A DNA stretch of 64,000 bases from UBA4733 sp036734945. Lineage in GTDB: Bacteria > Chloroflexota > UBA4733. The number at the start of each line of letters is the position of its first letter. Position 1 is the stretch's first letter. The notes beneath the pieces are model-generated. The model was not told the origin of the DNA. It saw only the letters and a program-made list of their open reading frames with translations, and ran no database searches. The stretch spans positions 1 through 64,000 of the forward strand of contig DAIMXP010000009.1 in assembly GCA_036734945.1 (NCBI GenBank). Reading direction: 5' to 3'. The translations under genes were made by a program, and so were the position numbers. This document shows, in pieces, positions 1 through 8,890 of the stretch.

Positions 1-266
1 CATTGTCCGTGTACACGGCGTGAAGCCGCCCCTCCACCAGGAAGCGCTGCGCCACGGCGATGGCCCGCGCGCCGACGCCCGCACGGCACGGTCTCGCTGC
101 GCTCGCCAGCGGCGGGCGTCGGCGCGAGCGCAGCGAGACCGTGCCGTTCCATCTCCGGCCACTCCTCCTCGGCCTGAAAGTCCCGCACCATCCAGGTCAA
201 CGCCGTCACCACAGTGCTTGGCCTAATCCGCGCCTGGTCATCGTCCAGCCCGCAGTCGTCAACCAC
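1..266 (-). pseudogene. Possible gene start interrupted by a palindromic insert, continuing off the left edge
   Basis: A GTG at 266 follows a good Shine-Dalgarno (GAGGAGG) and opens a frame that looks protein-like down to about 150 (VTALTWMVRDFQAEEEWPEM). It then enters a palindromic stretch. Protein-like sequence reappears in another frame from about 73 to the edge (RAIAVAQRFLVEGRLHAVY). About 76 extra bases separate the two good stretches, which is not a multiple of three. This fits a frame broken by insertion of the palindrome. The first frame also stays open through the palindrome, so an unbroken but odd protein cannot be excluded. The family was not recognised, and the 3' end lies outside the window. 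Confidence 0.35.
71..146. repeat. Interleaved inverted repeats
   Basis: Two perfect inverted repeats are interleaved in the order a-b-a'-b'. A 12-base arm at 71-82 pairs with 112-123, and a 23-base arm at 84-106 pairs with 124-146. Folded as RNA, both stems could form at once only as a pseudoknot. The element lies inside what looks like a protein-coding frame. Confidence 0.75.
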
Positions 267-390
267 GCCACACCTCCTCAGGGACGAGACCGACTGAGTC
301 CCCCTCCCTGCGGTCGTTACCACCCCGCCCGGAACCCTGGGCCGCTAGAGCGGCATGCCATTGTCCAGCCCGCCAGTTGAGAGCCTGTCT

Positions 391-580
391 CCTAATATCG
401 GATACACCCACCCTCGTGGCGCCCGAAGGCAGCCGTCCCCTGCAGTGCAGGATCGGTTCCCCCACTGCCGTGGGGGAACCTGGCGAGCGGGGCGAGCCGG
501 AGGGGGCCTGCCTCCGCGCCTCCCCGGCGCAATGTTTCCAAGTGCCAGTAGTGTATCAAATGGCGTATCCGTTATTATGG
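391..580. repeat. Palindromic intergenic element with short terminal inverted repeats
   Basis: The left end near 392 and the reverse complement of the right end near 579 share a TAATA-CGGATAC-CC pattern with one gap and one mismatch. Inside is a perfect 11-bp hairpin at 455-480 with a TGCC loop. There is no open frame and no clear target duplication. It lies just downstream of the sulfatase stop at 613, so the hairpin could also act as a terminator, although it has no T-run. Confidence 0.45.
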
Positions 581-612
581 GGTTTTACACGGCGTCGCGC
601 CGCGTGCGTGAG

Positions 613-1863
613 CTAAACGCCGTCTGGGCGCTCGTCCTCCCAGCGGCGATCGGCGTTCGCTCGCCGCCAGTATTCAAGCTGCTTTCGGAGGCCATCGGCC
701 TGCGCTCGGTGGGCGGGGTCGTCGGCCAGATTATGAAGCTCAACCGGATCGGCGAGCCGATCGTAGAGTTCCTCACCGCCCCACAAATACTCGTTGTACT
801 GCCACTGTCCCTGGCGCAGCCCGCGGATCGGGTTGGCCCAACCCTGCTTTGCCAGATACTCCATCACAGCCCAATCCGGCCATTGGCTGCCCTCGCCGTC
901 CAGCAACGCACGTAATGAATGGCCAGGCAGTTTCACATCGGGCGGCAAACCAGCGGCATCCAACATGGTCGGGACAAGATCGATCAGGCTGACCAGTTCG
1001 CAATGTTCCGACGCTTCGTAGCCGGGCCAGGAAAGCAGCAGCGGCACATGCAGCAGTTCGTCATAGAGACACGGCCCTTTAAAGGGCAACCCGTGCGAAC
1101 CGACGAGGTCACCATGGTCCGAAGTCAGGATGACAACGGTGTTATCAACGGCGCCTGCACGCTTCAGCCCTTGGAGTACGCCACCGAGGTTGCGATCGAC
1201 GTGCCCCAGCAGGTCGGCGTAGGCGCTTCGGTAGCGAAGCCAGTGCTCGGCTGTCGCGTTGGCAAAAGGCTTCCCCTGGTCCTCCCGCAGATAGGTAGTC
1301 TGCGCTCGCGGCTTTGTCGACAGATCATCCTGCCAGTTCGCCGGCAGCGTCGCATCGGGCCGGATCGGGTAGCTGGGGTCCGCGCTGAGCCGGTAGATAT
1401 CGTGGGGGTTGAGGAACGAGACGGCGGCACACCAGGGTTGGGGCGGTCGCGCCGCGAGCCAATCGGCAGCAGCGGCGGCGATGCGATCATCGCCCTGGGC
1501 AGGCCCAACGACATCGAAACCATGGCTTCCCGGACCCGCCGCCGAAAGATGCCACTTGCCGAAATAGGCAGTCTGATAGCCCGCAGCCCGCAACCGGCTA
1601 CCGAACGTCGGAATCGTTGGGGACAGCTCCTGGGCAAAGACCGCATCGAGGTTCGTCTCCACGCCGCTCTGATGCGGATACAGGCCGGTGAGCAGGGTAG
1701 CACGCGATGGCGAGCACTGCGGGGCGGTACACAGTGCCTCAGAAAACACGATGGACCGCGCGGCCAGCACGTCGCGGTTGGGGGTCCGTGCCATTGGTCG
1801 TGCGGTTGATGCCGTTTCCTGGTCAGTGAAAACAAGCAAGATGTTGGGACGTTCGGTGGACAA
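613..1863 (-). CDS. Sulfatase, cysteine type
   Basis: Alkaline-phosphatase-superfamily sulfatase that would hydrolyse a sulfate ester. The start chosen is TTG at 1863, preceded by GAGAGGA at proper spacing and followed directly by STERPNILLVFTDQ, the usual N-terminal metal-binding strand. A longer upstream reading looks non-native. The product is 416 residues. Cys50 in the C-S-P-S-R motif is the residue converted to formylglycine in this family, and the C-terminal half carries a typical TSDHGDLVGSHG metal-site motif. No signal peptide is visible, so a cytoplasmic location is likely. No formylglycine-generating enzyme lies in the window. It is divergent from the heparinase-like gene at 2020, which suggests joint use in polysaccharide breakdown. 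The substrate cannot be told from sequence alone. Confidence 0.9.
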   Translation of the reverse strand: MSTERPNILLVFTDQETASTARPMARTPNRDVLAARSIVFSEALCTAPQCSPSRATLLTGLYPHQSGVETNLDAVFAQELSPTIPTFGSRLRAAGYQTAYFGKWHLSAAGPGSHGFDVVGPAQGDDRIAAAAADWLAARPPQPWCAAVSFLNPHDIYRLSADPSYPIRPDATLPANWQDDLSTKPRAQTTYLREDQGKPFANATAEHWLRYRSAYADLLGHVDRNLGGVLQGLKRAGAVDNTVVILTSDHGDLVGSHGLPFKGPCLYDELLHVPLLLSWPGYEASEHCELVSLIDLVPTMLDAAGLPPDVKLPGHSLRALLDGEGSQWPDWAVMEYLAKQGWANPIRGLRQGQWQYNEYLWGGEELYDRLADPVELHNLADDPAHRAQADGLRKQLEYWRRANADRRWEDERPDGV

Positions 1864-2019
1864 GGCATTCCTCTCAAGCCCGGAAAGAAGGTGGATCGCA
1901 GCGCTCCGGCCAGTGTAACGCACCTGTCGTGACGTACCGCAACATGACTTTGCTCGTGACGCTACCATAGCGCACAGGCGGCAGTCCGTCCTGTACCTGC
2001 GCGCCTGGAAGGACCTTGC

Positions 2020-4011
2020 ATGGCCGGCGACACTATCCCATCTGACGTGTTATCCAGCTTGTTCCCACCAGACCTGGTGAAGAACGTGCTGCTGCCGCGC
2101 GAGCGCTGGCGGCCTTACCCGAGCAGCGGCGATCGAGGCGCCTGGAACGCCCTGCCGGCGGAAGCGAAGACGCAGGCCGTTCGTAGCGCCGAACAATACC
2201 TCGGTATGATCTGGCCGGAGTTGCCGGCGACGCTCTTTCTGGAGTTCCATCGCAACGGCGATCGTGAGCGCTTCCAGCGGCCATATCGCCTGCGTCGGCA
2301 GGCGCTCCTGACGTTGGTGCTCGGCGAATGCGTTGAAGGTGTGGGTCGTTTTCTGGACGACATCATCAACGGCATCTGGGCAATCTGCGAGGAGAGCTTC
2401 TGGGGCGTGTCGGCGCATAATTTTAGCGGCCGCCCGCCTTTCAACGGCGGTCATCGCCGGGAGCACGCCGTACCGCTGGGCCTGCCGGACACCGCCTACC
2501 GGGTAATCGACCTCTTTGCCGCCGAGACCGGCGCCTTGCTTGCCTGGACCTGGTACCTGCTTGGCGCGCGCCTGGCAGCCGACCTACCCGTGGTGCCTGA
2601 TCGGATCGAGCGCGAGTTGCGGGAGCGCATCCTTGTCCCCTATCGCACCATCGACACCTGGTGGTGGCTGGGCAAGGAGCGACGCACCAACAACTGGAAC
2701 CCCTGGATTCATTCCAACGTGCTGGCTATCAACCTGCTCACGGAGACCGACGACGCTGTGCGCGCTGCAACGGTGTCCCAGATCATTACCGGCCTGGATG
2801 CCTTCCTGGCGACCTACCACAGCGACGGAGGCTGTGACGAGGGTACCTCCTATTGGGGCAGGGCCGGCGGCAGCCTCTTCGATAACCTCGACCTGCTCTA
2901 CCGCGCCAGCGACGGTCACCTGGACGCCTTCCATTTGCCGTTGGTCGAAGAGATTGGGCGCTACATCGTGTACACCCACAGTAGCGGTTCGTGGTACGTC
3001 AACTTCGCTGACGGCGCCGCCAGCATCACGCCCAATGGCGATCTGATCTATCGCTACGGCCAGCGTACCGGCGACCATTCGCTGATGCAGCAAGGAGCGT
3101 TCATCGTCGAATCGACGCTCAACGACCCGCCGTCCGCGCCTGCAGAGGGGCAAGAGCCGGCAAACCGCCGGAACAGCCTCCTCCGCAGTGCATTGACGCG
3201 GAATGACGGCGCCCTCACCCGTCTGCTCCCGGCCATCTTCGATAGCACCGTAGCCGGCGCTGATCCCACGCCGCCGCTGATGCGCGACGCCTGGTTGGAT
3301 GGCATCCAGGTGTTCACCGCAAGGGAGCATGCAGGAAGCGCCGACGGGCTCTTCGTGGCGGCAAAGGGCGGTACTAACGCGGAAAGCCACAACCACAACG
3401 ACGTCGGATCGTTCATCGTGGCGCTGGACGGGCAACCGGTCCTGATCGACATCGGCGTGGAAACCTATACGCGAAAGACGTTCAGTGCCGAGCGCTACAG
3501 CATCTGGACGATGCGCAGCAGTTACCACAACCTGCCGGTGATCAATGGCATCGAACAGGCCGAAGGCGCGCCATTCGCCGCCAGCGACGTGTCGTACCGT
3601 GCCGATGACGACCTGGTGGAGTTCTCGCTCGACATTGCCGGCGCCTTCCCGAAGCAAGCCGCGATTGCCACATGGCGACGCACGCTGCGACTGGAACGGG
3701 GAGCGCATCCGCAAGTGGTGCTGGAAGATGCCTACCGCCTGAGCGGTCCCGCGACCGCAGCGGCGCTGCACATCATGACGCGCGGTGCGGTCGACAGCGC
3801 GACACCGGGCCTGCTCCGCTGCGCAGGGGCCGACCGACCGCTCTACATTCACTATGATGGACACCAATTCGATGTTAACGTCGAACGCATTGCGATCGAC
3901 GACGAGCGGCTCGCCGCAGTGTGGGGTGAAGCCGTGTACCGGGTCATCCTGCGCGTCCGGGAAGCCGCCGCAGAAGGACGCTGGCAGTTGACAATGGCAG
4001 CTTCAGAATAA
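2020..4011 (+). CDS. Heparinase II/III-like polysaccharide lyase
   Basis: 663-residue protein of the heparinase II/III and alginate-lyase-like type. The N-terminal two-thirds is helix-rich, in keeping with the alpha-toroid of this family (WWWLGKERRTNNWNPW, HSDGGCDEGTSYW). The C-terminal third holds the signature AESHNHNDVGSFIVALDG near residue 455, which contributes catalytic and metal-binding residues in the family. Such enzymes cleave uronic-acid-containing polysaccharides by beta-elimination. No signal peptide is visible, so it may act on oligosaccharides inside the cell. ATG at 2020 follows AAGGAC. Sulfatases on both sides support a role in degrading sulfated glycans. The exact substrate is unknown. 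Confidence 0.88.
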   Translation: MAGDTIPSDVLSSLFPPDLVKNVLLPRERWRPYPSSGDRGAWNALPAEAKTQAVRSAEQYLGMIWPELPATLFLEFHRNGDRERFQRPYRLRRQALLTLVLGECVEGVGRFLDDIINGIWAICEESFWGVSAHNFSGRPPFNGGHRREHAVPLGLPDTAYRVIDLFAAETGALLAWTWYLLGARLAADLPVVPDRIERELRERILVPYRTIDTWWWLGKERRTNNWNPWIHSNVLAINLLTETDDAVRAATVSQIITGLDAFLATYHSDGGCDEGTSYWGRAGGSLFDNLDLLYRASDGHLDAFHLPLVEEIGRYIVYTHSSGSWYVNFADGAASITPNGDLIYRYGQRTGDHSLMQQGAFIVESTLNDPPSAPAEGQEPANRRNSLLRSALTRNDGALTRLLPAIFDSTVAGADPTPPLMRDAWLDGIQVFTAREHAGSADGLFVAAKGGTNAESHNHNDVGSFIVALDGQPVLIDIGVETYTRKTFSAERYSIWTMRSSYHNLPVINGIEQAEGAPFAASDVSYRADDDLVEFSLDIAGAFPKQAAIATWRRTLRLERGAHPQVVLEDAYRLSGPATAAALHIMTRGAVDSATPGLLRCAGADRPLYIHYDGHQFDVNVERIAIDDERLAAVWGEAVYRVILRVREAAAEGRWQLTMAASE

Positions 4012-4178
4012 GGAGGCACACGGCGAATTTTCCGTGAGGGCGCACAGTTACAATATGCGCGTCAAATCGGTACGCTCTGACAAGGAGCGACGTGCTGCCG
4101 TTAGCGCGGCGGTCCAGAAACCATTATCCTTCTGGATGCGGTGACAGCGGTCCGCAGTGACCGGTAGAAAGGAGCATC

Positions 4179-5651
4179 GTGGCCAACCAACCCAACATAC
4201 TGCTCTTCGTGAGCGATCAGCAGCAGTGGCAGAGCGTCTGCGGCCGCTCGCCGGCGCATTCGCCCAACATCAACCGGTTCGCGACGGAGGGCATGCGCTT
4301 CGAACGTTCCTATGCCACGGTCGCGCTCTGTTGCCCCAGCCGCGCCTGCCTGCTTTCCGGCCAGTTTCCCTTTCACAACGGCATTTTCAACCAGGTCCAC
4401 GTGCCGGAGCGCACGCGTTCCGACCTCTTTCCGGGTACGCAGACCTATCCGCAGCGGCTGCGCGAGGCCGGCTACCAGCTCGGCTACGTCGGCAAGTGGC
4501 ACGCCAGTTGGGACCGCAACCCGCTCGACTTCGGCTTCCAGGAGTTGCGTACACCCACGGGCTGCTCCCAGGCCTCGCTCGCCCGTGCACCGCTCGGTCT
4601 GGAGGACGACTTCCGCGCCTATTGCCGCGACCTTGGCGTGGAAAATCGCTCCGCCAACATCGAGTCCCAGTGCATGCAATCCTGGCCAGGCTCCCAGCCT
4701 TTCCTCTTCTACGGTATCGACAACAACCCGGAAACGGCCACGCGCCCGTACTTCGAGACCAGTCACGGCATCGACATGATCGAACGGTACGGCCGGCAGT
4801 CACAGCCCTGGTTCGTCACCATCAACGTGGTTGAGCCACACGACCCCTACGTGCCGCTGGCGCAGTACGCTGCCCATTACGACCCCGCCGACGTGACACT
4901 GCCGGCAAGCTGGCAGGACGACTTTGCCGGCAAGCCCTACATGAACCGCCGCGACGCTGAGATGTGGGCCGGCCTGACTGAACTTCAGGTGTACACCGCC
5001 ATCGCCCGCTACTGGGCCTACTGCGAGCAGGTGGACGCCCAGGTTGGACGCGCTATGGCGGCGCTGGAGCGCAGCGGGCAGGCTGAGAACACGCTCGTCC
5101 TCTTCACCAGCGATCACGGCGACATGCTGGGCGCCCACCGCCAGTTCATCAAGGGCTGGCAACCCTATGAAGAGACCTACCGTGTACCCCTGGTGGCCCG
5201 CTGGCCGGGCGTCATCGCGGCCGGTACCATCAGTGAGCATCTCGTCCAATTGCACGATCTCGCCCACACCTTCGCCGACGTGGCCGGCGCTGCACCGATC
5301 ACTCCCGCCGACGGACGCTCGCTGCTCCCGCTTTTCCAGGAGCCGACGCGGAGCGACTGGTCCGACGACATCCTCTGTATGTACTACGGCGGTGAGTTCC
5401 TCTACACGCAGCGCATGCTGATCAGTCCACGTTACAAGTACGTCTTCAACGGCTTCGACACCGACGAGGTGTACGACCTGGAGCGCGATCCGCACGAGAT
5501 GCGCAACATCGTGGCCGACCCCACGGCGGCGTCTGTGGTTGCCGACCTACGAGATCGCCTCTACGCCCTCATGGAGCGCCACGGTGACCCGTACATCTCC
5601 AACCGCTACGGCGCACCGAGATACCTGGCGCGCAGTGTGGCGGCGTGTTAG
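4179..5651 (+). CDS. Sulfatase, cysteine type
   Basis: 490-residue sulfatase. GTG at 4179 follows AAAGGAG and begins MANQPNILLFVSDQ, the conserved N-terminal metal strand. Cys51 in C-C-P-S-R is the predicted formylglycine position. A TSDHGDMLGAH motif and a C-terminal region typical of choline- or heparan-sulfatase-like proteins (YDLERDPHEMRNI) follow. It lies 167 bases downstream of the heparinase-like gene on the same strand. It differs clearly from the sulfatase at 613-1863 and so probably has a different substrate. No signal peptide is seen. Activity would need a formylglycine-generating system encoded elsewhere. Confidence 0.9.
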   Translation: MANQPNILLFVSDQQQWQSVCGRSPAHSPNINRFATEGMRFERSYATVALCCPSRACLLSGQFPFHNGIFNQVHVPERTRSDLFPGTQTYPQRLREAGYQLGYVGKWHASWDRNPLDFGFQELRTPTGCSQASLARAPLGLEDDFRAYCRDLGVENRSANIESQCMQSWPGSQPFLFYGIDNNPETATRPYFETSHGIDMIERYGRQSQPWFVTINVVEPHDPYVPLAQYAAHYDPADVTLPASWQDDFAGKPYMNRRDAEMWAGLTELQVYTAIARYWAYCEQVDAQVGRAMAALERSGQAENTLVLFTSDHGDMLGAHRQFIKGWQPYEETYRVPLVARWPGVIAAGTISEHLVQLHDLAHTFADVAGAAPITPADGRSLLPLFQEPTRSDWSDDILCMYYGGEFLYTQRMLISPRYKYVFNGFDTDEVYDLERDPHEMRNIVADPTAASVVADLRDRLYALMERHGDPYISNRYGAPRYLARSVAAC

Positions 5652-5692
5652 GACGCCGCGCAAGGTTGCAAACGACCGGCCAAGGACCGCAG

Positions 5693-5715
5693 GGGGCGGC
5701 CCTTGTGGCCGCCCC
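5693..5715. repeat. GC-rich hairpin downstream of the sulfatase
   Basis: A perfect 9-bp stem, GGGGCGGCC and its complement around a CTTGT loop, lies 42 bases after the sulfatase stop. No T-run follows. It could be a weak terminator or a REP-like unit. Confidence 0.5.
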
Positions 5716-5742
5716 TACCAGGCCCGATTCTGCGGTACGTAC

Positions 5743-5997
5743 CCGCCTTGGTGAATGCACCGCAAAGTTTTGCATAGGAAGCGAAGGGTATTTATTGGCG
5801 TGGTTACAGGGCCGCGATTGCGATCGGCGGCCAAGCGACGGGGGCGACTGCGGTCGCATTCCGCACCGAGCACGGCGTAACCAAGCGACCGCAGTCGCCC
5901 CCCGTCGCTTGGCCGCCGATCGCAATCGCGGCCCTGTACTCGGAGGAGAATATCGTTCCGTTGCTACGCAAAACTTTGCGGCGCACTCCGCCTTGGT
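5743..5997. mobile_element. MITE-like element A: 235 bp with terminal inverted repeats and 10-bp direct repeats
   Basis: The direct repeat CCGCCTTGGT occurs at 5743-5752 and again at 5988-5997. Between the copies the ends are inverted repeats: the left end reads TGCACCGCAAAGTTTTGC and the reverse complement of the right end reads TGCGCCGCAAAGTTTTGC, with further similarity inward. The interior holds a nearly perfect 53/54-base inverted repeat (5805-5857 and 5885-5938). There is no coding capacity, so it would need a transposase in trans. Its ends resemble those of the elements at 13273-13507 and 21184-21327. It separates the sulfatase from the oxidoreductase gene. Confidence 0.75.
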
Positions 5998-6057
5998 CCA
6001 TCGGCAGTCGTCCTACCCATTTCGTGCTACCATCCCCCTGTATAAAGGAGAGCAAAC

Positions 6058-7176
6058 ATGACGCATCCCCCCACGAAAGTCGGCATCATCGGCTGCGGCA
6101 CGATCAGTGCCGCCTATCTCAAAAACAGCAAGCAATTCGCCGCCTTCGACGTCGTTGCCGTGGCGGACACACGGCTCGACGCCGCGAAGGCCCGCGCCGC
6201 CGAGTTTGCGGTCCCCAGGGCGCTGAGCGTCGAGGACATTCTGGCGGACCCGGAGGTTGAACTGATCATCAACCTGACGCCGCACCGCGTCCACGGTCCG
6301 GTCGGCCTCGCCGTGCTGGAGGCGGGCAAGCACGTGTACAACGAGAAGCCGCTGGCGGTACTACGGGAGGACGCCCGCAAACTGATCGACACCGCCGCCC
6401 GGAAAGGGCTGCGCGTGGGTGGGGCCCCTGATACGTTCTTCGGCGGCGCCTGGCAGACGGCGCGCAAGCTGATCGATGACGGCGCCATCGGCGATCCGGT
6501 CGGCGCCTTCATCAACCTGCACGCGCGCGCCACGCCCCGCCCCAGACCACAGGAAGACGGCTACATGAGCTTCTACTTGACAGATTTCTTCGAGTATGGC
6601 GGCAGTTGGGCTTTTGACCGCGGCCCCTACTACCTGAATGCCACCATCAACCTGATCGGGCCGATCCGGCGCGTGACGGCCTCGGCGCACGTCACCTGGC
6701 CGGAGCGCGAGCAAGGCGGCCAGATGCGCAAGGTCAACGCCCCCAGCCACGTCGCCGGCCTGCTGGACTTTGCCAACGGCGCCGTCTGCCAGTTCCTGAT
6801 GACCGCCGACGTCTATGGCACCAACCTGCCGCACATCGAGATCTACGGCAGCAGCGGCTCGCTGCGCTGCATTGACCCGAACAACTTCGGCGGCCAGCTC
6901 TACCTGCGCAAGGCCGACAGCTCGGAGTTGACGCCGGTGGAGAACCAGTTCGGCTACACCGGCAACAGCCGCGGCGTCGGCGTGGCCGACATGGTGACGG
7001 CCATCCGCAGCGGCCGACCACACCGCGCCAGCGGTGAGATGGCCTACCACGTGGTAGATACCATCACAGCAATGCACGAGGCATCAGCGGAAAATCGCCA
7101 CATCACGCTGCAGAGCACCTGCCAGCGCCCGGCGCCGCTGCCCTTGGGATTGGCGGACTGGGGGATCGACGACTAA
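6058..7176 (+). CDS. Gfo/Idh/MocA family NAD(P)-dependent oxidoreductase
   Basis: 372-residue dehydrogenase. The N-terminal Rossmann motif GIIGCGTISAAYLKN and the family's EKP motif (HVYNEKPLAV, near residue 95) are present, followed by the usual C-terminal alpha/beta domain. Members oxidise or reduce sugars, inositols or sugar nucleotides. ATG at 6058 is preceded by AAAGGAGAG. It follows the polysaccharide-lyase and sulfatase genes and may process the released sugars, but element A stands between them, so co-transcription is doubtful. The substrate is not predictable. Confidence 0.88.
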   Translation: MTHPPTKVGIIGCGTISAAYLKNSKQFAAFDVVAVADTRLDAAKARAAEFAVPRALSVEDILADPEVELIINLTPHRVHGPVGLAVLEAGKHVYNEKPLAVLREDARKLIDTAARKGLRVGGAPDTFFGGAWQTARKLIDDGAIGDPVGAFINLHARATPRPRPQEDGYMSFYLTDFFEYGGSWAFDRGPYYLNATINLIGPIRRVTASAHVTWPEREQGGQMRKVNAPSHVAGLLDFANGAVCQFLMTADVYGTNLPHIEIYGSSGSLRCIDPNNFGGQLYLRKADSSELTPVENQFGYTGNSRGVGVADMVTAIRSGRPHRASGEMAYHVVDTITAMHEASAENRHITLQSTCQRPAPLPLGLADWGIDD

Positions 7177-7268
7177 AAGGTGAGGGGATGCGCTGCTTGT
7201 TCATCTTGACGACGTGACACGGTAGCCTTCAAGTTCCCGGTCCCGCCAGCCGGCCTCCGGCCTTGCCG

Positions 7269-8738
7269 CTAATACGTCACGCCTTCTTGGAGTTGCACAG
7301 TATCGTCGTACAATTCTTCAGCGACCTGCTCAAAGTTGTCCTCGGGGATGCCATCCTGACCTGTCACCGTCAACTCGCGAACCGTGCTGCCGCCGCCGGA
7401 TTCATCCGTCACGAACAGATAGGCGCCAACCTCTTCCGGGGCAAGACGGTCGGGCGACTTGGGCGCCATACGGTTGCGCCGAATGCAGTTGCTCAGTTCC
7501 CCCGCGAAATAGTCGCTGTGTGTCGTGAGCAGCACGCGCACGCCGGCACGAACCACCTGGGCGATAATCGACGCGAATTTGCGCTGGTTGCCAGGATGTA
7601 GATGGGACTCAGGCTCCTCAATAATGAGCAGATCACCGTCATTAACCACGTGCTTGAGCAAGAGGACCAGCGGCGCAAGCTCCGAAACCATTGATGAAGT
7701 CCGATGCAACGGAATCGTCCCCTTTTTCGTCTCGTAGGAAATCTCCTGATAGCCAGACCCAAGGGCCCGCATCGAGATCGTACCTGCGAGGACGTCGCGC
7801 TCCAATGCGTTGGCGAGCGGCACAAGCTTACTCGTGCGCCGGCTGGGCATAAGGATTAGCAGACTGATAAAGTCGGCGATGACACCGGACAGCGTAGGGA
7901 CGTCGAGCGGCTGGACACCGGCAAGAGTGGAGCGCTGGATCAGTGCGCTAGCGAGCGCGCGATGGCCTTGCAGAATACCGCTTCGTGCCGCCGGCAGATA
8001 ATAACCGGCGTGCGATCCCTGATCGAGATCGCCGACCATGCGGCCCGCCAGCTCAATCCAAAGCGAATTGAACTGGTCGGCCACAGTGCGGCCCTGCGCC
8101 CTGCTGGCTGCGGCAGCACGCCTACTTGCTATGAGACGGGCGTCGAGTGACATGGTTGAGAGGTCGCAGGACCGCTGGAGTACCTTGACGCCATGTTCGT
8201 CAAGGGCAAGCAGCATTGACCATGGCGGATCACCAGTCTGCCACCGGACTGTGCAAGAACGGGTGCCGGTTCCCGTGCCGGCAAGGCTCTGCAGGTCGGA
8301 CGCGAAACAGCGTTGAATCTCGTCGCCAATCACGTCGGCGTAGTCGTCGAGAAAGGCGTCGGCCAGACCATAAATTCGCTCCTGAAGGTAGCGAGGCAGC
8401 GATGCGACGGGCGCATTCTGCCCTGCCTTACCCGCCTCGGCCATCCACTGCGCAAGTTCCTCCCGGTGTATCTCGTCAACAGCGGAGTTGCCGCCGTAAA
8501 TCTTCTCGTAGAGCCTGCTGCGACCCGGGCCGAGAACCGTCCGTCTCACGGGAGATAGAATATCAGCGTGGTAGCTCGCGGGCGGTAGGACACCGTTGTG
8601 CATAGCCTGAAAGAGACTGTACACCAGAGTCATCAGATATGACTTGCCGCTGTTACTTGGCCCAAAAAGGATCGTAAGCGGCCGTAAGCGCACCGTCGCC
8701 CTGGCGATGGGGCCAAAGTCGGTGACGGACACCTCCAT
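7269..8738 (-). CDS. AAA family ATPase, RecF/OLD-like
   Basis: 489-residue ATPase with an ABC/SMC-like head. Walker A is GPSNSGKS at residues 26-33. A long helical middle follows, then Walker B LLIIEEPESHLHP with the ABC-type D-loop region, and a switch-histidine stretch LLTTHSDYF near residue 440. The start MEVSVTDFGPIARATV at 8738 follows GGGAGGT. A much longer upstream extension in this frame overlaps the phosphoribosyltransferase and is unlikely. No TOPRIM, HNH or other nuclease domain was recognised in it or beside it. Similar single-gene ATPases occur in defence islands, but this neighbourhood does not show one. Function unknown beyond ATP hydrolysis. Confidence 0.82.
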   Translation of the reverse strand: MEVSVTDFGPIARATVRLRPLTILFGPSNSGKSYLMTLVYSLFQAMHNGVLPPASYHADILSPVRRTVLGPGRSRLYEKIYGGNSAVDEIHREELAQWMAEAGKAGQNAPVASLPRYLQERIYGLADAFLDDYADVIGDEIQRCFASDLQSLAGTGTGTRSCTVRWQTGDPPWSMLLALDEHGVKVLQRSCDLSTMSLDARLIASRRAAAASRAQGRTVADQFNSLWIELAGRMVGDLDQGSHAGYYLPAARSGILQGHRALASALIQRSTLAGVQPLDVPTLSGVIADFISLLILMPSRRTSKLVPLANALERDVLAGTISMRALGSGYQEISYETKKGTIPLHRTSSMVSELAPLVLLLKHVVNDGDLLIIEEPESHLHPGNQRKFASIIAQVVRAGVRVLLTTHSDYFAGELSNCIRRNRMAPKSPDRLAPEEVGAYLFVTDESGGGSTVRELTVTGQDGIPEDNFEQVAEELYDDTVQLQEGVTY

Positions 8739-8890
8739 GGGCCTACCTCCCGCCTCGCTCGCGCGAGTGCGGTACGCCTCCTCTGCGCGAGTGTTGCTGA
8801 CACCAGTGTACCGAACCAGATCAGAGCCGGCCGCGAAGTACGCGGCTGCCATCCCGCTGGTGCGCAGGGAACTCCAGTGGCCAGACGCGG

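Noticed and set aside
5743..5997. CRISPR-like or phage-derived origin of the palindromes
   Set aside because: There are no regularly spaced direct repeats or cas genes; inverted ends and flanking duplications fit transposition instead.
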